NCBI GenBank assembly: GCA_965263365.1
Contig: OZ253672.1
Span: 2,046,001 to 2,110,000 of the forward strand
Reading direction: 5' to 3'
Source of the DNA: CANMUM01 sp965263365
GTDB taxonomy: Bacteria; Pseudomonadota; Alphaproteobacteria; Rhodobacterales; Rhodobacteraceae
DNA length: 64,000 bases
Below, piece by piece: positions 45,950 to 54,782 of the stretch. Position 1 is the stretch's first letter, and each line of letters opens with the position of its first letter. A model generated the notes under the pieces. That model saw only the letters and a program-made list of their open reading frames with translations. It was not told the origin of the DNA and made no database searches. Made by a program: the position numbers and the translations under genes.

Positions 45950-46033
45950 ACAAAGGCAGGCGCAAGGCAAAGCAAAAGTGCGATATTTGAAATCAGTTGC
46001 TTTGGCATGTTAAAATTCATAAATTTGGCTATC

Positions 46034-46063
46034 TAGCCCAGCCTCACAAGGAAGGCTGGGCTA
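46034..46063. terminator. hairpin between truncated aminotransferase and SnoaL-like gene
   Basis: A perfect 11-bp inverted repeat, TAGCCCAGCCT / AGGCTGGGCTA, with an 8-base loop. No strong T-tract follows on either strand, so it is a possible bidirectional or weak terminator between convergent transcription units. Confidence 0.5.
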
Positions 46064-46162
46064 AATTCTCATCTGAGATTATTCTACGAGAGCAACATCA
46101 CGCGAGCTTTAATCGAATACATCAACGTTTTGTGCGTCACTGTCAAAGCGTATCGCGCGCTT

Positions 46163-47020
46163 TTAGTTATCAAAGCCCGTGAACATGCCGTTGGTGTTGG
46201 CAAGACCCTCTGTTGGAACGGGCTGAATCACATCCCAATGCTCGACAATCATACCGTCTTCCATGCGGAACAAGTCATAAAATGCATTGGTCGTGCCATT
46301 CCATTGCCCTTCGCTAACCGTCAAGACGAAATTGCCTTCGCCTAACACAGCGTGGATTTCGGTGTATTGGAACATGTTGTCCTGTGCGCTCAACGCTTCG
46401 ACCGCCTCGACGATTCCGCTTAGACCGTCCTTGATATATGGATTGTGCTGAGCATAGTTTTCGGCACTGATGTACTCAGTAATTTTCTCAGGATTCTTAC
46501 CCATCAGCACGTCCTCGACAAGCGCAACGGCGAGCGCTTTGTTTTCCTCAGTCTTATCTAGATCTGTCACCTCAGTTGGGCCATCGGTTTGACTTCTTCC
46601 GCTTGCGGTTTCCGCTACGAGAGGCTGCAAGGCATCCCAATGCTCAGCGACTTTTCCGTTTTCATCCACGCGAATGATATCGAAAGACACTAGCTCATCG
46701 CCACCAAAAGGGGCAGCGTTACGCCAAATATTGTGCATGAAAACATAGTTGCCGTCTTCAAACATACGCACGTTTTCGGCAGTCGTGCCAGCCTCAGCCA
46801 AGACAGGAAGCAGCTCAATAAACGGATCGAGGCCAGTTGGAACGAAAGGGTTGTGTTGGATGTAATCCGCATTGGCAACCTCGCGGATTGTATCAACGTC
46901 GCCTTCCAAAACGGCGCCTAGAAACTTGCCAACAATCGGCTTGATGGACGTTTCCTCATCAGCAACGACACTCGTAGCAAGCAAGGCAGCGGCCACGGCG
47001 GTAGTAATAGTCTTTTTCAT
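46163..47020 (-). CDS. exported tandem SnoaL-like (NTF2-fold) protein
   Basis: A 285-residue protein with signal peptide (MKKTITTAVAAALLATSVVA). The mature part holds two SnoaL-like repeats of about 125 residues: YIQHNPFVPTGLDPFIELL with HWDALQPL in the first, and YAQHNPYIKDGLSGIVEAV with HWDVIQPV in the second. Each retains the His/Asn and His-Trp-Asp positions. A periplasmic duplication of a usually single-domain, cytoplasmic-type fold is uncommon. It follows an SDR gene on the same strand after 59 bases; substrate unknown. Confidence 0.85.
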   Translation of the reverse strand: MKKTITTAVAAALLATSVVADEETSIKPIVGKFLGAVLEGDVDTIREVANADYIQHNPFVPTGLDPFIELLPVLAEAGTTAENVRMFEDGNYVFMHNIWRNAAPFGGDELVSFDIIRVDENGKVAEHWDALQPLVAETASGRSQTDGPTEVTDLDKTEENKALAVALVEDVLMGKNPEKITEYISAENYAQHNPYIKDGLSGIVEAVEALSAQDNMFQYTEIHAVLGEGNFVLTVSEGQWNGTTNAFYDLFRMEDGMIVEHWDVIQPVPTEGLANTNGMFTGFDN

Positions 47021-47079
47021 GGTAGTATTCCTTTGAATTAGGGTTAGTTTTCATTTCGCGGGAAGCCCGCACTGGTCGT

Positions 47080-47958
47080 TTATGAATCTTTGCCGCCAAG
47101 TACAGCATCGAGCTGCATTTCATTTAAGATATTGTCTTGGATAGGCTGCGTGAGTTTGTTGATTTCATCCACCCCCCAAGCCAATCCAACAACTTTACGT
47201 GCTGGGCGTTTGCCAGCTTCCATTTCAGCAAGCTCAACATAAGCATCCACAACCCATTGCGGATCGGGTGCACCTTCGCTTGTCAACATTTTCGCAAATT
47301 CTGCGCCCATAGCATTGGGTGCGCCCGCAAGCTCACCATAGGTTTCAAGAATATTCTCGCGCTCGGCCGGCTTGCCCGCGCCAAGCAAACCTGTACCAAA
47401 TGGACCCGGCTCAACCATTGCGACGTCAACACCAAAAGGTGAAACTTCATAACGCAAAGCTTGGCTATAAGCCTCAAGCGCATGTTTTGTTGCTGAGTAT
47501 GTGCCAAAGAACGGCGGTGAGACGCGTCCTACAATTGAACTTGTATTAATAATAAGTCCAGAACCCGCAGCGCGCATTGACGGAAGAACCGCTTGAATTG
47601 CGCGCATCGCACCAAAATAATTCGTGTTCATTTGCTCTTTTGCTTGGTCAACGCTAAAAGCCTCGGTGATCCCAAGATACATGATACCTGCGTTGTTGAC
47701 GAGCACATCAATATTGCCCTTGGCCAAAATGCTCTCAAAACCCTCGGCAACCGAGGCATCATTCGCCACGTCCATCTCAATGATTGAGATTTGGCTAGAA
47801 TAGTTTTCAAGCGCGGCTTTTTTATCGGCATTGCGTCCATCCGCATCACGCATCGTACCATAAACCTTATAGCCTTTATCCGCGAAATCGCGCACCGCGC
47901 CTTCGCCGAAGCCGCTGCTCGCGCCTGTGATTAAAACTGTTTTTTGGTTGGTTGACAT
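47080..47958 (-). CDS. short-chain dehydrogenase/reductase
   Basis: A 292-residue classical SDR with cofactor motif TGASSGFGEG, NNAG, catalytic Ser (IINTSSIVG) and YSATK (YxxxK intact), and PGPFGT. It resembles the SDRs often controlled by divergent TetR genes. The ATG at 47958 follows GGAG; the longer in-frame extension reaches across the operator into the TetR gene and is unlikely. Substrate unknown. Confidence 0.92.
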   Translation of the reverse strand: MSTNQKTVLITGASSGFGEGAVRDFADKGYKVYGTMRDADGRNADKKAALENYSSQISIIEMDVANDASVAEGFESILAKGNIDVLVNNAGIMYLGITEAFSVDQAKEQMNTNYFGAMRAIQAVLPSMRAAGSGLIINTSSIVGRVSPPFFGTYSATKHALEAYSQALRYEVSPFGVDVAMVEPGPFGTGLLGAGKPAERENILETYGELAGAPNAMGAEFAKMLTSEGAPDPQWVVDAYVELAEMEAGKRPARKVVGLAWGVDEINKLTQPIQDNILNEMQLDAVLGGKDS

Positions 47959-47985
47959 TAAAGAATCTCCTCTTGATATTAAATG

Positions 47986-48054
47986 TACTGGTTGGTATAA
48001 ATATGAAATAACCTCTTTTGTCAACATTAATTTACCATATGGTATAAATATGAA
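47986..48054. promoter_or_regulatory. TetR operator region: direct repeats and palindrome
   Basis: The divergent space contains TGGTATAAATATGAA twice (47993-48007 and 48040-48054, 47 bases apart), the second copy covering the TetR start codon. A perfect 12-bp palindrome TACCATATGGTA (48033-48044) overlaps the second copy, and a related TACTGGTTGGTA (47986-47997) overlaps the first. This is a convincing two-site operator for autorepression and SDR control. Confidence 0.7.
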
Positions 48055-48649
48055 CGAAGAAATATCCAAACGCACGCGCGGCCGCCCAAAAACCATGAGC
48101 AATGAAAAATTGCTCACTATAGCTATGGAAAGCTATTGGCATAATGACCCCGCAGATGTTTCGCTCAACGCGATCTGTCAAATGGCTGGCGTATCCAAGC
48201 CCTCGGTTTACCGCGAATTTGGTAATGAAGACGGGTTGAACCTGGCGACGCTCGATCATTATGCGGAACTCGTTCTTGCGCGTATTTTCAATATTCTTCA
48301 GAACGACTTACCGTTCAGCGAGGTTTTGCAAGCTCTTGTTGCCTTTGCAAGCAACGATCCTCAAATGCAGACAGGTTGTCTTTTCAACAAAATGCGCGCA
48401 GGTCAACATCGGCTTGGTCCCCTCACCCGCGCTCGAGTGATGGAATTAGACGCGCTTTCTCAATCGGCTTTCGAAGAATTTTTTAAAACTGCGCGCTCAC
48501 GAGGCGAATGGAACGGACAAATTCCGATTGAGCGTGCCGCCACTTATATCAAGGAACAGCTCGCATTCGCAATTTCACAGCGCGCGTTAGGTCTGCCCAC
48601 AAAGGAGATACGTAATATGATGAAGCTTGCGTTTTTCGCACTTCGATAA
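48050..48649 (+). CDS. TetR-family transcriptional regulator
   Basis: A 199-residue regulator. N-terminal helix-turn-helix ISLNAICQMAGVSKPSVYREF-like segment (VSLNAICQMAGVSKPSVYR) preceded by the basic RTRGRPKTMSNE arm. C-terminal ligand domain includes QTGCLFNKMRAGQH, seen in TetR proteins regulating SDRs. The ATG at 48050 lies inside the candidate operator. Divergent from the SDR gene. Confidence 0.9.
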   Translation: MNEEISKRTRGRPKTMSNEKLLTIAMESYWHNDPADVSLNAICQMAGVSKPSVYREFGNEDGLNLATLDHYAELVLARIFNILQNDLPFSEVLQALVAFASNDPQMQTGCLFNKMRAGQHRLGPLTRARVMELDALSQSAFEEFFKTARSRGEWNGQIPIERAATYIKEQLAFAISQRALGLPTKEIRNMMKLAFFALR

Positions 48650-48910
48650 ATCGAGCTCTTGGCGGTCTGGTGAGTGCGGAATTTCAGAATAATGACACAC
48701 CCAAATGACATTTTTTTGATCGTTTAATCTTGCTTGAGCAAAAATGGAGGATAGCGATGAATATCCTTAAAGTGCGTATCCCTCCCTATCCTGAACCTGA
48801 GAGTGCGGCGTTTTTAGTGTTTCATGATCGCTGGTGTCGATGTTGATTACTTATATTCGAGAGCGATTGAACATTTGCGCTACAACTATGACTACAGCAC
48901 CGCGATTTAC

Positions 48911-49681
48911 TCATTCAATTTTGTGCTTAATGCCATCCATCTCTGCGCATCGGTTTTCACACATGTGCTTAAGAAAAAGCTCTCGGGTTAGCAACTCCTT
49001 TTCACTGAGGATGATTGCCGATTTGTCTTGCAAAATCTTAGACGTCCAAGAACCGACAATAACGAAAAGCAGCCCAAATATTACCCAATAGTTATTAGGG
49101 ACTAACGAAAGAAGCCAGATGCCAAAGAGATTGAACGAATTGGTCAGATATACTGCCCCAAAAACCAAAACAAGCGGTACAAGTATCGAAAGCTGAGCAA
49201 ATACCTCGTTCCTTCGAGCTAGCTGTTCCAAATACTCTTCACAACGCGCGCGCCAAAGACTTTCTTCAGATTCCAAGCAGCCTTCAAAGTAATACTCGCA
49301 GTTTTTATGGCGGCAGGTTTTCTCACTTACAAACTGCGGTTTCTGGCAATTTGGGCAGATTATGACGTTTTCTTGTCGAGGATCGGGGGTCAGCCCAGCT
49401 AGTTTTGGTTCGTTGGGCTTTGTGTGTGTTTTTTCCGCGGCAGGCTTTAGCCAAAGGTCCTGTAGCTCCTTAGCAAAAGGGTTAGCTTTGTATTCATTCT
49501 TTAATTTTTCAACGATATGAGGTTGAAGAGCTCTTTCTCCACGTTCATATTTTCCGTAGGCTCCCTCACTGATGCTAAAAATATCGGCCATCGCCTTTTG
49601 AGTGAGGTCATTTGCAACCCGAATCAGCTTTAGGTTCCGCTTTTTCAAACGTAACAATTGATCCTTTTCAGGGTTTTCCAC
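48911..49681 (-). CDS. XRE-type HTH protein with zinc motif and two transmembrane helices
   Basis: A 256-residue protein of unusual layout. N-terminal XRE/Cro helix-turn-helix (about 15-62; LTQKAMADIFSISEGAYGKYERG), a linker, a four-Cys motif (Cys109, 112, 123, 128: CPNCQKP...CRHKNC), a short helix, then two transmembrane helices (about 164-193 and 199-214) and a short C-terminal tail. This suggests a membrane-tethered DNA-binding protein. GTG start at 49681. It faces the Ner-like gene across a 235-base space with a 12-bp palindrome. Confidence 0.8.
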   Translation of the reverse strand: MENPEKDQLLRLKKRNLKLIRVANDLTQKAMADIFSISEGAYGKYERGERALQPHIVEKLKNEYKANPFAKELQDLWLKPAAEKTHTKPNEPKLAGLTPDPRQENVIICPNCQKPQFVSEKTCRHKNCEYYFEGCLESEESLWRARCEEYLEQLARRNEVFAQLSILVPLVLVFGAVYLTNSFNLFGIWLLSLVPNNYWVIFGLLFVIVGSWTSKILQDKSAIILSEKELLTRELFLKHMCENRCAEMDGIKHKIE

Positions 49682-49799
49682 GTTTTAGAATCGTCATCCA
49701 TAGAATTAAGCATGCGATAAAGCCCAAAAAATAGACAAATTTTACAATCAATAAAAACAATGTATTACCGCTGAATTATTTACGTTTGTACGGCTCCCA

Positions 49800-49811
49800 T
49801 ATACGCGTATA
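49800..49811. promoter_or_regulatory. palindromic operator candidate between two divergent regulators
   Basis: TATACGCGTATA is a perfect 12-bp palindrome between the GTG of the XRE gene and the ATG of the Ner-like gene. Divergent small regulators with a shared palindrome resemble a phage-type switch. Which protein binds is unknown. Confidence 0.45.
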
Positions 49812-49916
49812 CAGAAAATATTTTTATATAATTCAATACTTTATGATGAAATTCCTCTTGATTTCCCAGAAAAGTTATCCGAGAATCAAACCATTCGATC
49901 TAAGTTATGGAATTCA

Positions 49917-50162
49917 ATGAATAGCTTTCATCGGGCGCGGCATGAACGTGTAAAATACTTACTCCGATTAAACCAGTCTTCGTTAAGCGACGTGGCTGCC
50001 AGTCTTGGCATTTCAATTTCAACTGTATCAATTGTGAGCCAGGGACGCGGAAAGTCACAGCGTGTTCAGGCGAGCATTTCTCAGATCATAGGCATACCGA
50101 TTGAGAAAATTTGGCCAGAACAATATCAAAAGGAGGAAGTTATTAATGAATTAAATTTCTAA
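49917..50162 (+). CDS. Ner/Nlp-like small helix-turn-helix regulator
   Basis: An 81-residue protein of the Mu Ner family: helix-turn-helix SLSDVAASLGISISTVSIV and the family-ending motif IWPEQYQ (IWPxRY in Ner). Ner proteins are early-operon repressors of Mu-like elements and are also found as orphan regulators. It stands just upstream of the IS21-type transposase, which suggests origin in a mobile element. Confidence 0.7.
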   Translation: MNSFHRARHERVKYLLRLNQSSLSDVAASLGISISTVSIVSQGRGKSQRVQASISQIIGIPIEKIWPEQYQKEEVINELNF

Positions 50163-50322
50163 AATACAAAACCGCCAAAGCTGTTGACGCAGCGATAGCG
50201 GTTCCCGAGACAAACTCGTAAGGCATGATGACCCTTTCAAGCAGTCTCTCCAAAATTTGCAAAAAAGTCAAGTCCCTGAGCGTTTGGGGCTTTAGGTGAA
50301 TATTAGCTAAAGAGAGAAAATT

Positions 50323-51762
50323 ATGGAAACTCAAAATCAAAAACTTGTCCGACTACTCCTCCAAGGGCGTATATGCAAAACTCGAATTGCAGAAACCTGC
50401 GGTGTATCGAGAAATAAAGTCATTCGCTGGAGCCAACGGCTCAGTGAGGTGGGTAAAGACTGGGAAACGCTAAGGACTCTATCTGATGTCCAAATAGATC
50501 AGATGATCAATCCAACCAAATATGCTCGCGAAATTCAATCCGATCAACCTGATTGGGAGTTGGTAGAAAAAGAACTGGCAAGTGGTCACGTAACCATGAA
50601 GCGGGCCTATGAAGAATATCGGGAATGTCTTCCTGAAAATGCAAAACCAATTTCACTGTCTCAGTTTTATGAAGTGCTGAAAGCGAGGCGGAAAGAAAAC
50701 AACGTAGAGATGCACTTCGTTTATGCCCCAGAGGAAATAGTGCAGTTTGATTTTGTGGGTAAATTGCCAAACATATTATTCGATACTGTTGGAGTAAGTC
50801 TCAAATACGACGTAGCAGTAGCAGTTAGCTGAGCGAGCCGATACATATTTGTGAAAGCGATTGTTTCCCAAGGCTCCGAACACGTTATTTCGTGCATAAG
50901 CGATATGTGCGAATTTTTCGGCGGAGTACATAGCACCCTCATCGTGGATAATTTCAAAGCAGCCGTCGCAAAATCCAGAACAAAGAATTCAGCACCTGTC
51001 ATCAATACGCGATTCCAAGCTTTGGCTGACCATTATGGTTTCGTTGTTTCTCCCGCGCGAGCCTTCCATGCACGAGATAAAGGCATGGTGGAAGGTAGTG
51101 TTCGGATCGTTGAAAACGACATTTTGAGCAAGTTAAGATACCGCCGGTTTCAAAGCTTGACGGAACTCAATTGGGCCATTTCTGAGCTGTTAACGGAGCT
51201 GAACCGGCGCGCAATGAAAGGGCACGGGGGACTGAGTAGGTCAGAACTCTTCGAGAACAACGATAAGTGCGGTCTTTTACCATTACCTACACGCCGCTAT
51301 GAAGATGGGGAATGGCATCTAAATCGTACAGTTCGCTCAAATCTTACCTTTGAGGTAGAGGGCAACCATTACTCTGCACCAGAACGCTTCGTGGGAGAAA
51401 AAGTCAACGCTAAAATTACCTCTTCTTCTGTAGTTGTTTATCACGAAAACAAACAAATAGCAGTGCATCAAAGAGTGATTGGAAAAATCGGCGTTGTAAC
51501 TATTCAGGACGTCCATAGACCTACAAATCATCAATACATGGTCGGAGCCCAGCTAAAACAATGCGTCAAAACTGTCTCGCATATCGGTCCACAATGCGTC
51601 GCCTTCATGGAAGCGCTACACGCAGCACACGGTAGGTCTCCTAAATCGCGGGATAGAGCATGGGAAATCGTTCAACTCGCCGATGATCTGGGCGTCGATA
51701 TCGTTGAAAGAAGCGCTAAAATTGCGAACCGCGGCGATGCTCCGAAGCGGGGTGAGTTCTGA
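50323..51762 (+). pseudogene. istA: IS21-family transposase IstA with one in-frame TGA
   Basis: A 480-codon frame with one internal TGA at 50830-50832 (codon 170) and no frameshift. N-terminal helix-turn-helix (GRICKTRIAETCGVSRNKVI), then the DDE core: Asp143 (VQFDFVG), the second Asp in LIVDNFKAAV and Glu in DKGMVEGSVRIVE, and the C-terminal Mu-type beta-barrel region (YSAPERFVGEKV). The helper ATPase gene istB, normally directly downstream, is absent: the next gene is the convergent helicase. The element is therefore inactive or incomplete. Confidence 0.88.
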
Positions 51763-51807
51763 AGTCGGAATGATTGGGGAGAGATGTCTTGTGTTGAGGC
51801 CATTGCT

Positions 51808-54102
51808 TCAGGACCAATGTTGATGTTGCTCGACCTTGGTTGCTGGGCAATTTGAACGCGCAGCTATTAAGAGAGCACGCCCCTTGCCTGTGCGCGTGAA
51901 AATCTCGGTGCAGCCGCCTACATATTTTCGCCAGTTTTGTGTGAATATGATGGCGAGTTCTTTGCGCTTTGCAAAGGCCTCGGGCATGGCATAGAGCTGT
52001 CTGCCCGTGCCAAATATATTCTGTTTTGTTTCGATCAGGTAACGTGGGTTTTTGATCGGCCCCAAAACGTCGCTAACAACGCTGTGGATGCGTGCCTCCT
52101 CGGGTTTTGTTGCACCAAACACCTGAAAACTTACATGCCCTTCACGGGCTTCAACAGCAAAATCGATGTCTTCCAAAGCTGTATGTATGCGTTGAATCTG
52201 ATGGAGGCTGTGCAGTGACGCACGAAGAATACGTTTCAACGTTCGTTTGTTCACCATTTCAGAGGGCCCTCGCCCCAAAGCCCCGACAAGCCGCCAAATG
52301 AGACCCATTGGCAATGCAATCCGATGTGAATGGAATTCGATGTGGGTGATTTCACGCAAATACCGATCTTTGCCCTCATCGCTGCGAAATGCTTGCTGCC
52401 ACGCCTTCGCCAAGCCTTCTCGGTTTTTGGCGTCATTTAAGGATTGTTCATTAAGGCTTTCGATGCTTTTTGCGGCGGGATAGCCGGAACGTATCACCCC
52501 TTCGTCACGAAAAAGATGTGCAAAAGCACTGAAACGCTTAGCCATAGCTTGCATATCTTCGCGGCCAATTTCGCTTGTGGGGCTGTCAGCAAGATGCCAA
52601 ATATTGGCGGCTTTGTTTGCATCCACTGGATCTTTGCGCATAACCCGCCCACGCAATTGATTAATACTTACAAATGATGTCGTGCGCGTTGCCAAAATTA
52701 ACGTATTCAGCGCAGGCAAATCCCAGCCTTGCCCCAATAGCGAGCGGGTGCCGATGAGCACAGCAATCTGCCGCCTGCGCATGGCCTTTTCAACAATCGC
52801 AAGGCATTGGGCTGTCGCGCCTTCGATGATTTGATAGCCTGGGAAGTTGGGCATGTCTTGCCCGGGTAGTTCGGTGCAATGGGCGCTCGGCAGAACCGAT
52901 ATGGTGCCGGTGATAACCGCAAGGTCATCAGATGGGTTTTCCGCCCAAATCTTATGAAAAAGGGATGAAGTCGAAAGATCACCTTTCTGCTTTGACGCTC
53001 TGAAGCCAGATTTCCCGACATGGTCCGTAAGGATGGCGCAGCAAAGTTGATCAGCAAGATGTTCACGCTCATGGTTGAGTATATGACAAATGGCCTTTTG
53101 GGTTTCGCTGTGTTTGGTTTTGATGTGGGCAGCTCTTCCCGCAAAGGCAACACGATCATTTGCGAGCGCCTTAATCGTAATCAATTCATCAATGATGTCG
53201 CTTTGCAGGCTGTTGAGCTCGGCGGTCAGCAAGATACCTGCCCAATATGCGTCAAATGCTGGCCACTTCATTCGCCTCACACCTAAAATCTTGCTTGCAT
53301 ATGCCGGGCACGGGAGGCCACAAGCGCGAAGATAGCTGATCATAGCGACAAATTGCTCGGGCTGATCGAGAATGGCCGTAGCATGCCTGCGCGGCTCTTT
53401 GACCCAATCGTGCGTGGTAAGATTTGGAACCAGTTTTTGCTTTGTCACAAGCTGGGTCAAAAAGGATAGAAACGGCGGCGTTTCTTCTTCAATTTCAAGA
53501 TTCTTGGTTGCGTAAAGCAAGTCCTGAAAGGGGCTAAGATCGCCTTGCTGCACGAGTTCTGGTGGCGAGATTTCAATGTCGATTTCGCCGCAGAGCGCGT
53601 AATATCGTTGCCATTCATCATCCTCGGCATCAATGGGCGGGGTGGCGGTTAGTGACAGCACGGTTTTATCCCGACCGGCGAGCGAAGCAAAAATCGCCTC
53701 CCACCACGCATTGCGCAAATGATGCGCCTCATCAAGCACAAGCACATCGAAGCAATCGGCAAATTCCTTATAATGCAGATAAAAATACTGATAGCTGCAT
53801 ATATACAGCTCTGCATCCTGCACGGGGCTTCGTGCTGCCCATGGCGCAACTGCCCCAGCCAGAAAATCACTTTGCAGCCGCTGTAACCATTGATCGCAGA
53901 TCAGCGTCGTTGGTGCCAATACTAGAGCCTTTCGGCCCAAGCGGCGGATAATTTCCAGACCCAGCACCGTTTTCCCTGCGCCCGGCGCTGCCACAATATG
54001 GATTTTGTTGTCATTGATAAATTGATCAAGCTGGTTGAGGGCGCGCTTTTGATATTTTCGCCATTCATGACGAAAGCACATGTCCTGAAAGGCTTGCTTC
54101 AC
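51808..54102 (-). CDS. SF2 DEAH-box helicase of unknown system
   Basis: A 764-residue superfamily 2 helicase. Walker A APGAGKT (39-45), motif Ia LAPTT, motif II DEAHH (124-128), motif III LTATPP (151-156), and motif VI INQLRGRVMR in the second RecA domain are intact, preceded by a quality GQGWDLPALN motif V. A long insertion (about 195-400) between the RecA domains and a roughly 200-residue C-terminal domain have no family I recognise. GTG start overlaps the stop of the upstream small gene (GTGA), so the two form one operon. Base composition is more GC-rich than its neighbours. Possibly a defence or DNA-processing system; function unknown. Confidence 0.85.
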   Translation of the reverse strand: MKQAFQDMCFRHEWRKYQKRALNQLDQFINDNKIHIVAAPGAGKTVLGLEIIRRLGRKALVLAPTTLICDQWLQRLQSDFLAGAVAPWAARSPVQDAELYICSYQYFYLHYKEFADCFDVLVLDEAHHLRNAWWEAIFASLAGRDKTVLSLTATPPIDAEDDEWQRYYALCGEIDIEISPPELVQQGDLSPFQDLLYATKNLEIEEETPPFLSFLTQLVTKQKLVPNLTTHDWVKEPRRHATAILDQPEQFVAMISYLRACGLPCPAYASKILGVRRMKWPAFDAYWAGILLTAELNSLQSDIIDELITIKALANDRVAFAGRAAHIKTKHSETQKAICHILNHEREHLADQLCCAILTDHVGKSGFRASKQKGDLSTSSLFHKIWAENPSDDLAVITGTISVLPSAHCTELPGQDMPNFPGYQIIEGATAQCLAIVEKAMRRRQIAVLIGTRSLLGQGWDLPALNTLILATRTTSFVSINQLRGRVMRKDPVDANKAANIWHLADSPTSEIGREDMQAMAKRFSAFAHLFRDEGVIRSGYPAAKSIESLNEQSLNDAKNREGLAKAWQQAFRSDEGKDRYLREITHIEFHSHRIALPMGLIWRLVGALGRGPSEMVNKRTLKRILRASLHSLHQIQRIHTALEDIDFAVEAREGHVSFQVFGATKPEEARIHSVVSDVLGPIKNPRYLIETKQNIFGTGRQLYAMPEAFAKRKELAIIFTQNWRKYVGGCTEIFTRTGKGRALLIAARSNCPATKVEQHQHWS

Positions 54103-54524
54103 AATGTCAGCCTTTCCAGTTGTTGATCAAGTGCCGCTATGGCAGCATTGATTTCGTTGAAATCATTTTCGAGGCAAATCTGCTCGGCGCTGATAAGCAA
54201 GGCCTCATAATCGGAAAGGCGTTGCAATATCGGTGCCAGCTTTTCACTTTTTGGGTGTCGTTCAATTAACGGGGCGGATGCTTCGCAAATGTCCACAATC
54301 TTGCCAAGATAGTAGGAGATAAATCGGCGCAGATGCGCCGCGTCGCGCGGGTCTTCCACAATATGCACAGCCAAGCGCTCCACCTTGCCTGCCAAGCGCC
54401 AAAACCGCTCGCTCTCGAGGCTTGAAATGCTTTCGGCGCAAAGCCGTAATCGCTCCGCGGAAATTTCAAGCAGAGCAATAAGTTTTTCTTGGCGTGTTTT
54501 CTTTTTGAACAAAAAGTTTAACAT
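54099..54524 (-). CDS. XpaC-like helical protein, partner of the helicase
   Basis: A 141-residue, mostly helical protein, starting MLNFLFKKKTRQEKL (ATG at 54524; a longer frame only reads the tRNA-flanking spacer). The middle section DAAHLRRFISYYLGKIVDIC and the terminal ALDQQLERL pattern recall the XpaC/5-bromo-4-chloroindolyl-phosphate-hydrolysis family (PF10112), which is poorly understood. No signal or transmembrane segment. It is translationally coupled to the helicase, so they probably work together. The family match is tentative. Confidence 0.6.
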   Translation of the reverse strand: MLNFLFKKKTRQEKLIALLEISAERLRLCAESISSLESERFWRLAGKVERLAVHIVEDPRDAAHLRRFISYYLGKIVDICEASAPLIERHPKSEKLAPILQRLSDYEALLISAEQICLENDFNEINAAIAALDQQLERLTL

Positions 54525-54696
54525 GGAAAATGATAACAAGCTTTTCCAATGAGGTAAAGTAAGGAATTGGTTGAGCTGATATCCTAGTGACAACGTGGTG
54601 ACGCGCGACCTCTTCGGAAATGGTAACGGCATATTCGAAAAGCCACAAAACCGCCCATAAGCGCTTGTTTTTGCTCTTAAAACTATCAAGGAAATT

Positions 54697-54772
54697 TGGT
54701 GGAGCCTAGGGGGATCGAACCCCTGACCTCATCGCTGCCAGCGATGCGCTCTCCCAGCTGAGCTAAGGCCCC
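54697..54772 (-). tRNA. tRNA-Ala (anticodon GGC)
   Basis: A 76-nt tRNA with encoded CCA. The acceptor stem GGGGCCT/AGGCTCC has the G3-U70 pair that identifies alanine tRNAs; the D arm is AGCTCAGCTGGGAGAGC, the anticodon loop CTGGCAG gives anticodon GGC and the T arm is GGGGTTCGATCCCC. It reads codons GCC/GCT. It borders the suspected island at its 3' end. Confidence 0.97.
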
Positions 54773-54782
54773 TTTTTTTAAT

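Larger units (their letters stand above)
43057..54696. mobile_element. putative degraded genomic island next to tRNA-Ala
   Basis: This stretch separates two core blocks and is rich in broken or accessory genes: hydrolase remnants, a nonsense-mutated export permease, a truncated aminotransferase, a nonsense-mutated IS21 transposase, phage-like regulators and an orphan helicase module. It ends at the 3' end of tRNA-Ala, a common integration target. No integrase and no duplicate of the tRNA 3' end were seen, so the boundaries are approximate and the insertion mechanism is unproven. Confidence 0.5.

Noticed and set aside
48757..48846. Short frame MNILKVRIPPYPEPESAAFL... after the TetR gene
   Set aside because: Only 29 codons, no family match and the following bases continue in another frame; may be a decayed gene start but not supportable.
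54697..54772. Direct repeat of the tRNA-Ala 3' end as an attachment site in the island
   Set aside because: I looked for the GGTTCGATCCCC segment elsewhere in 43057-54690 and did not see a copy; integration at this tRNA is suggested by position only.
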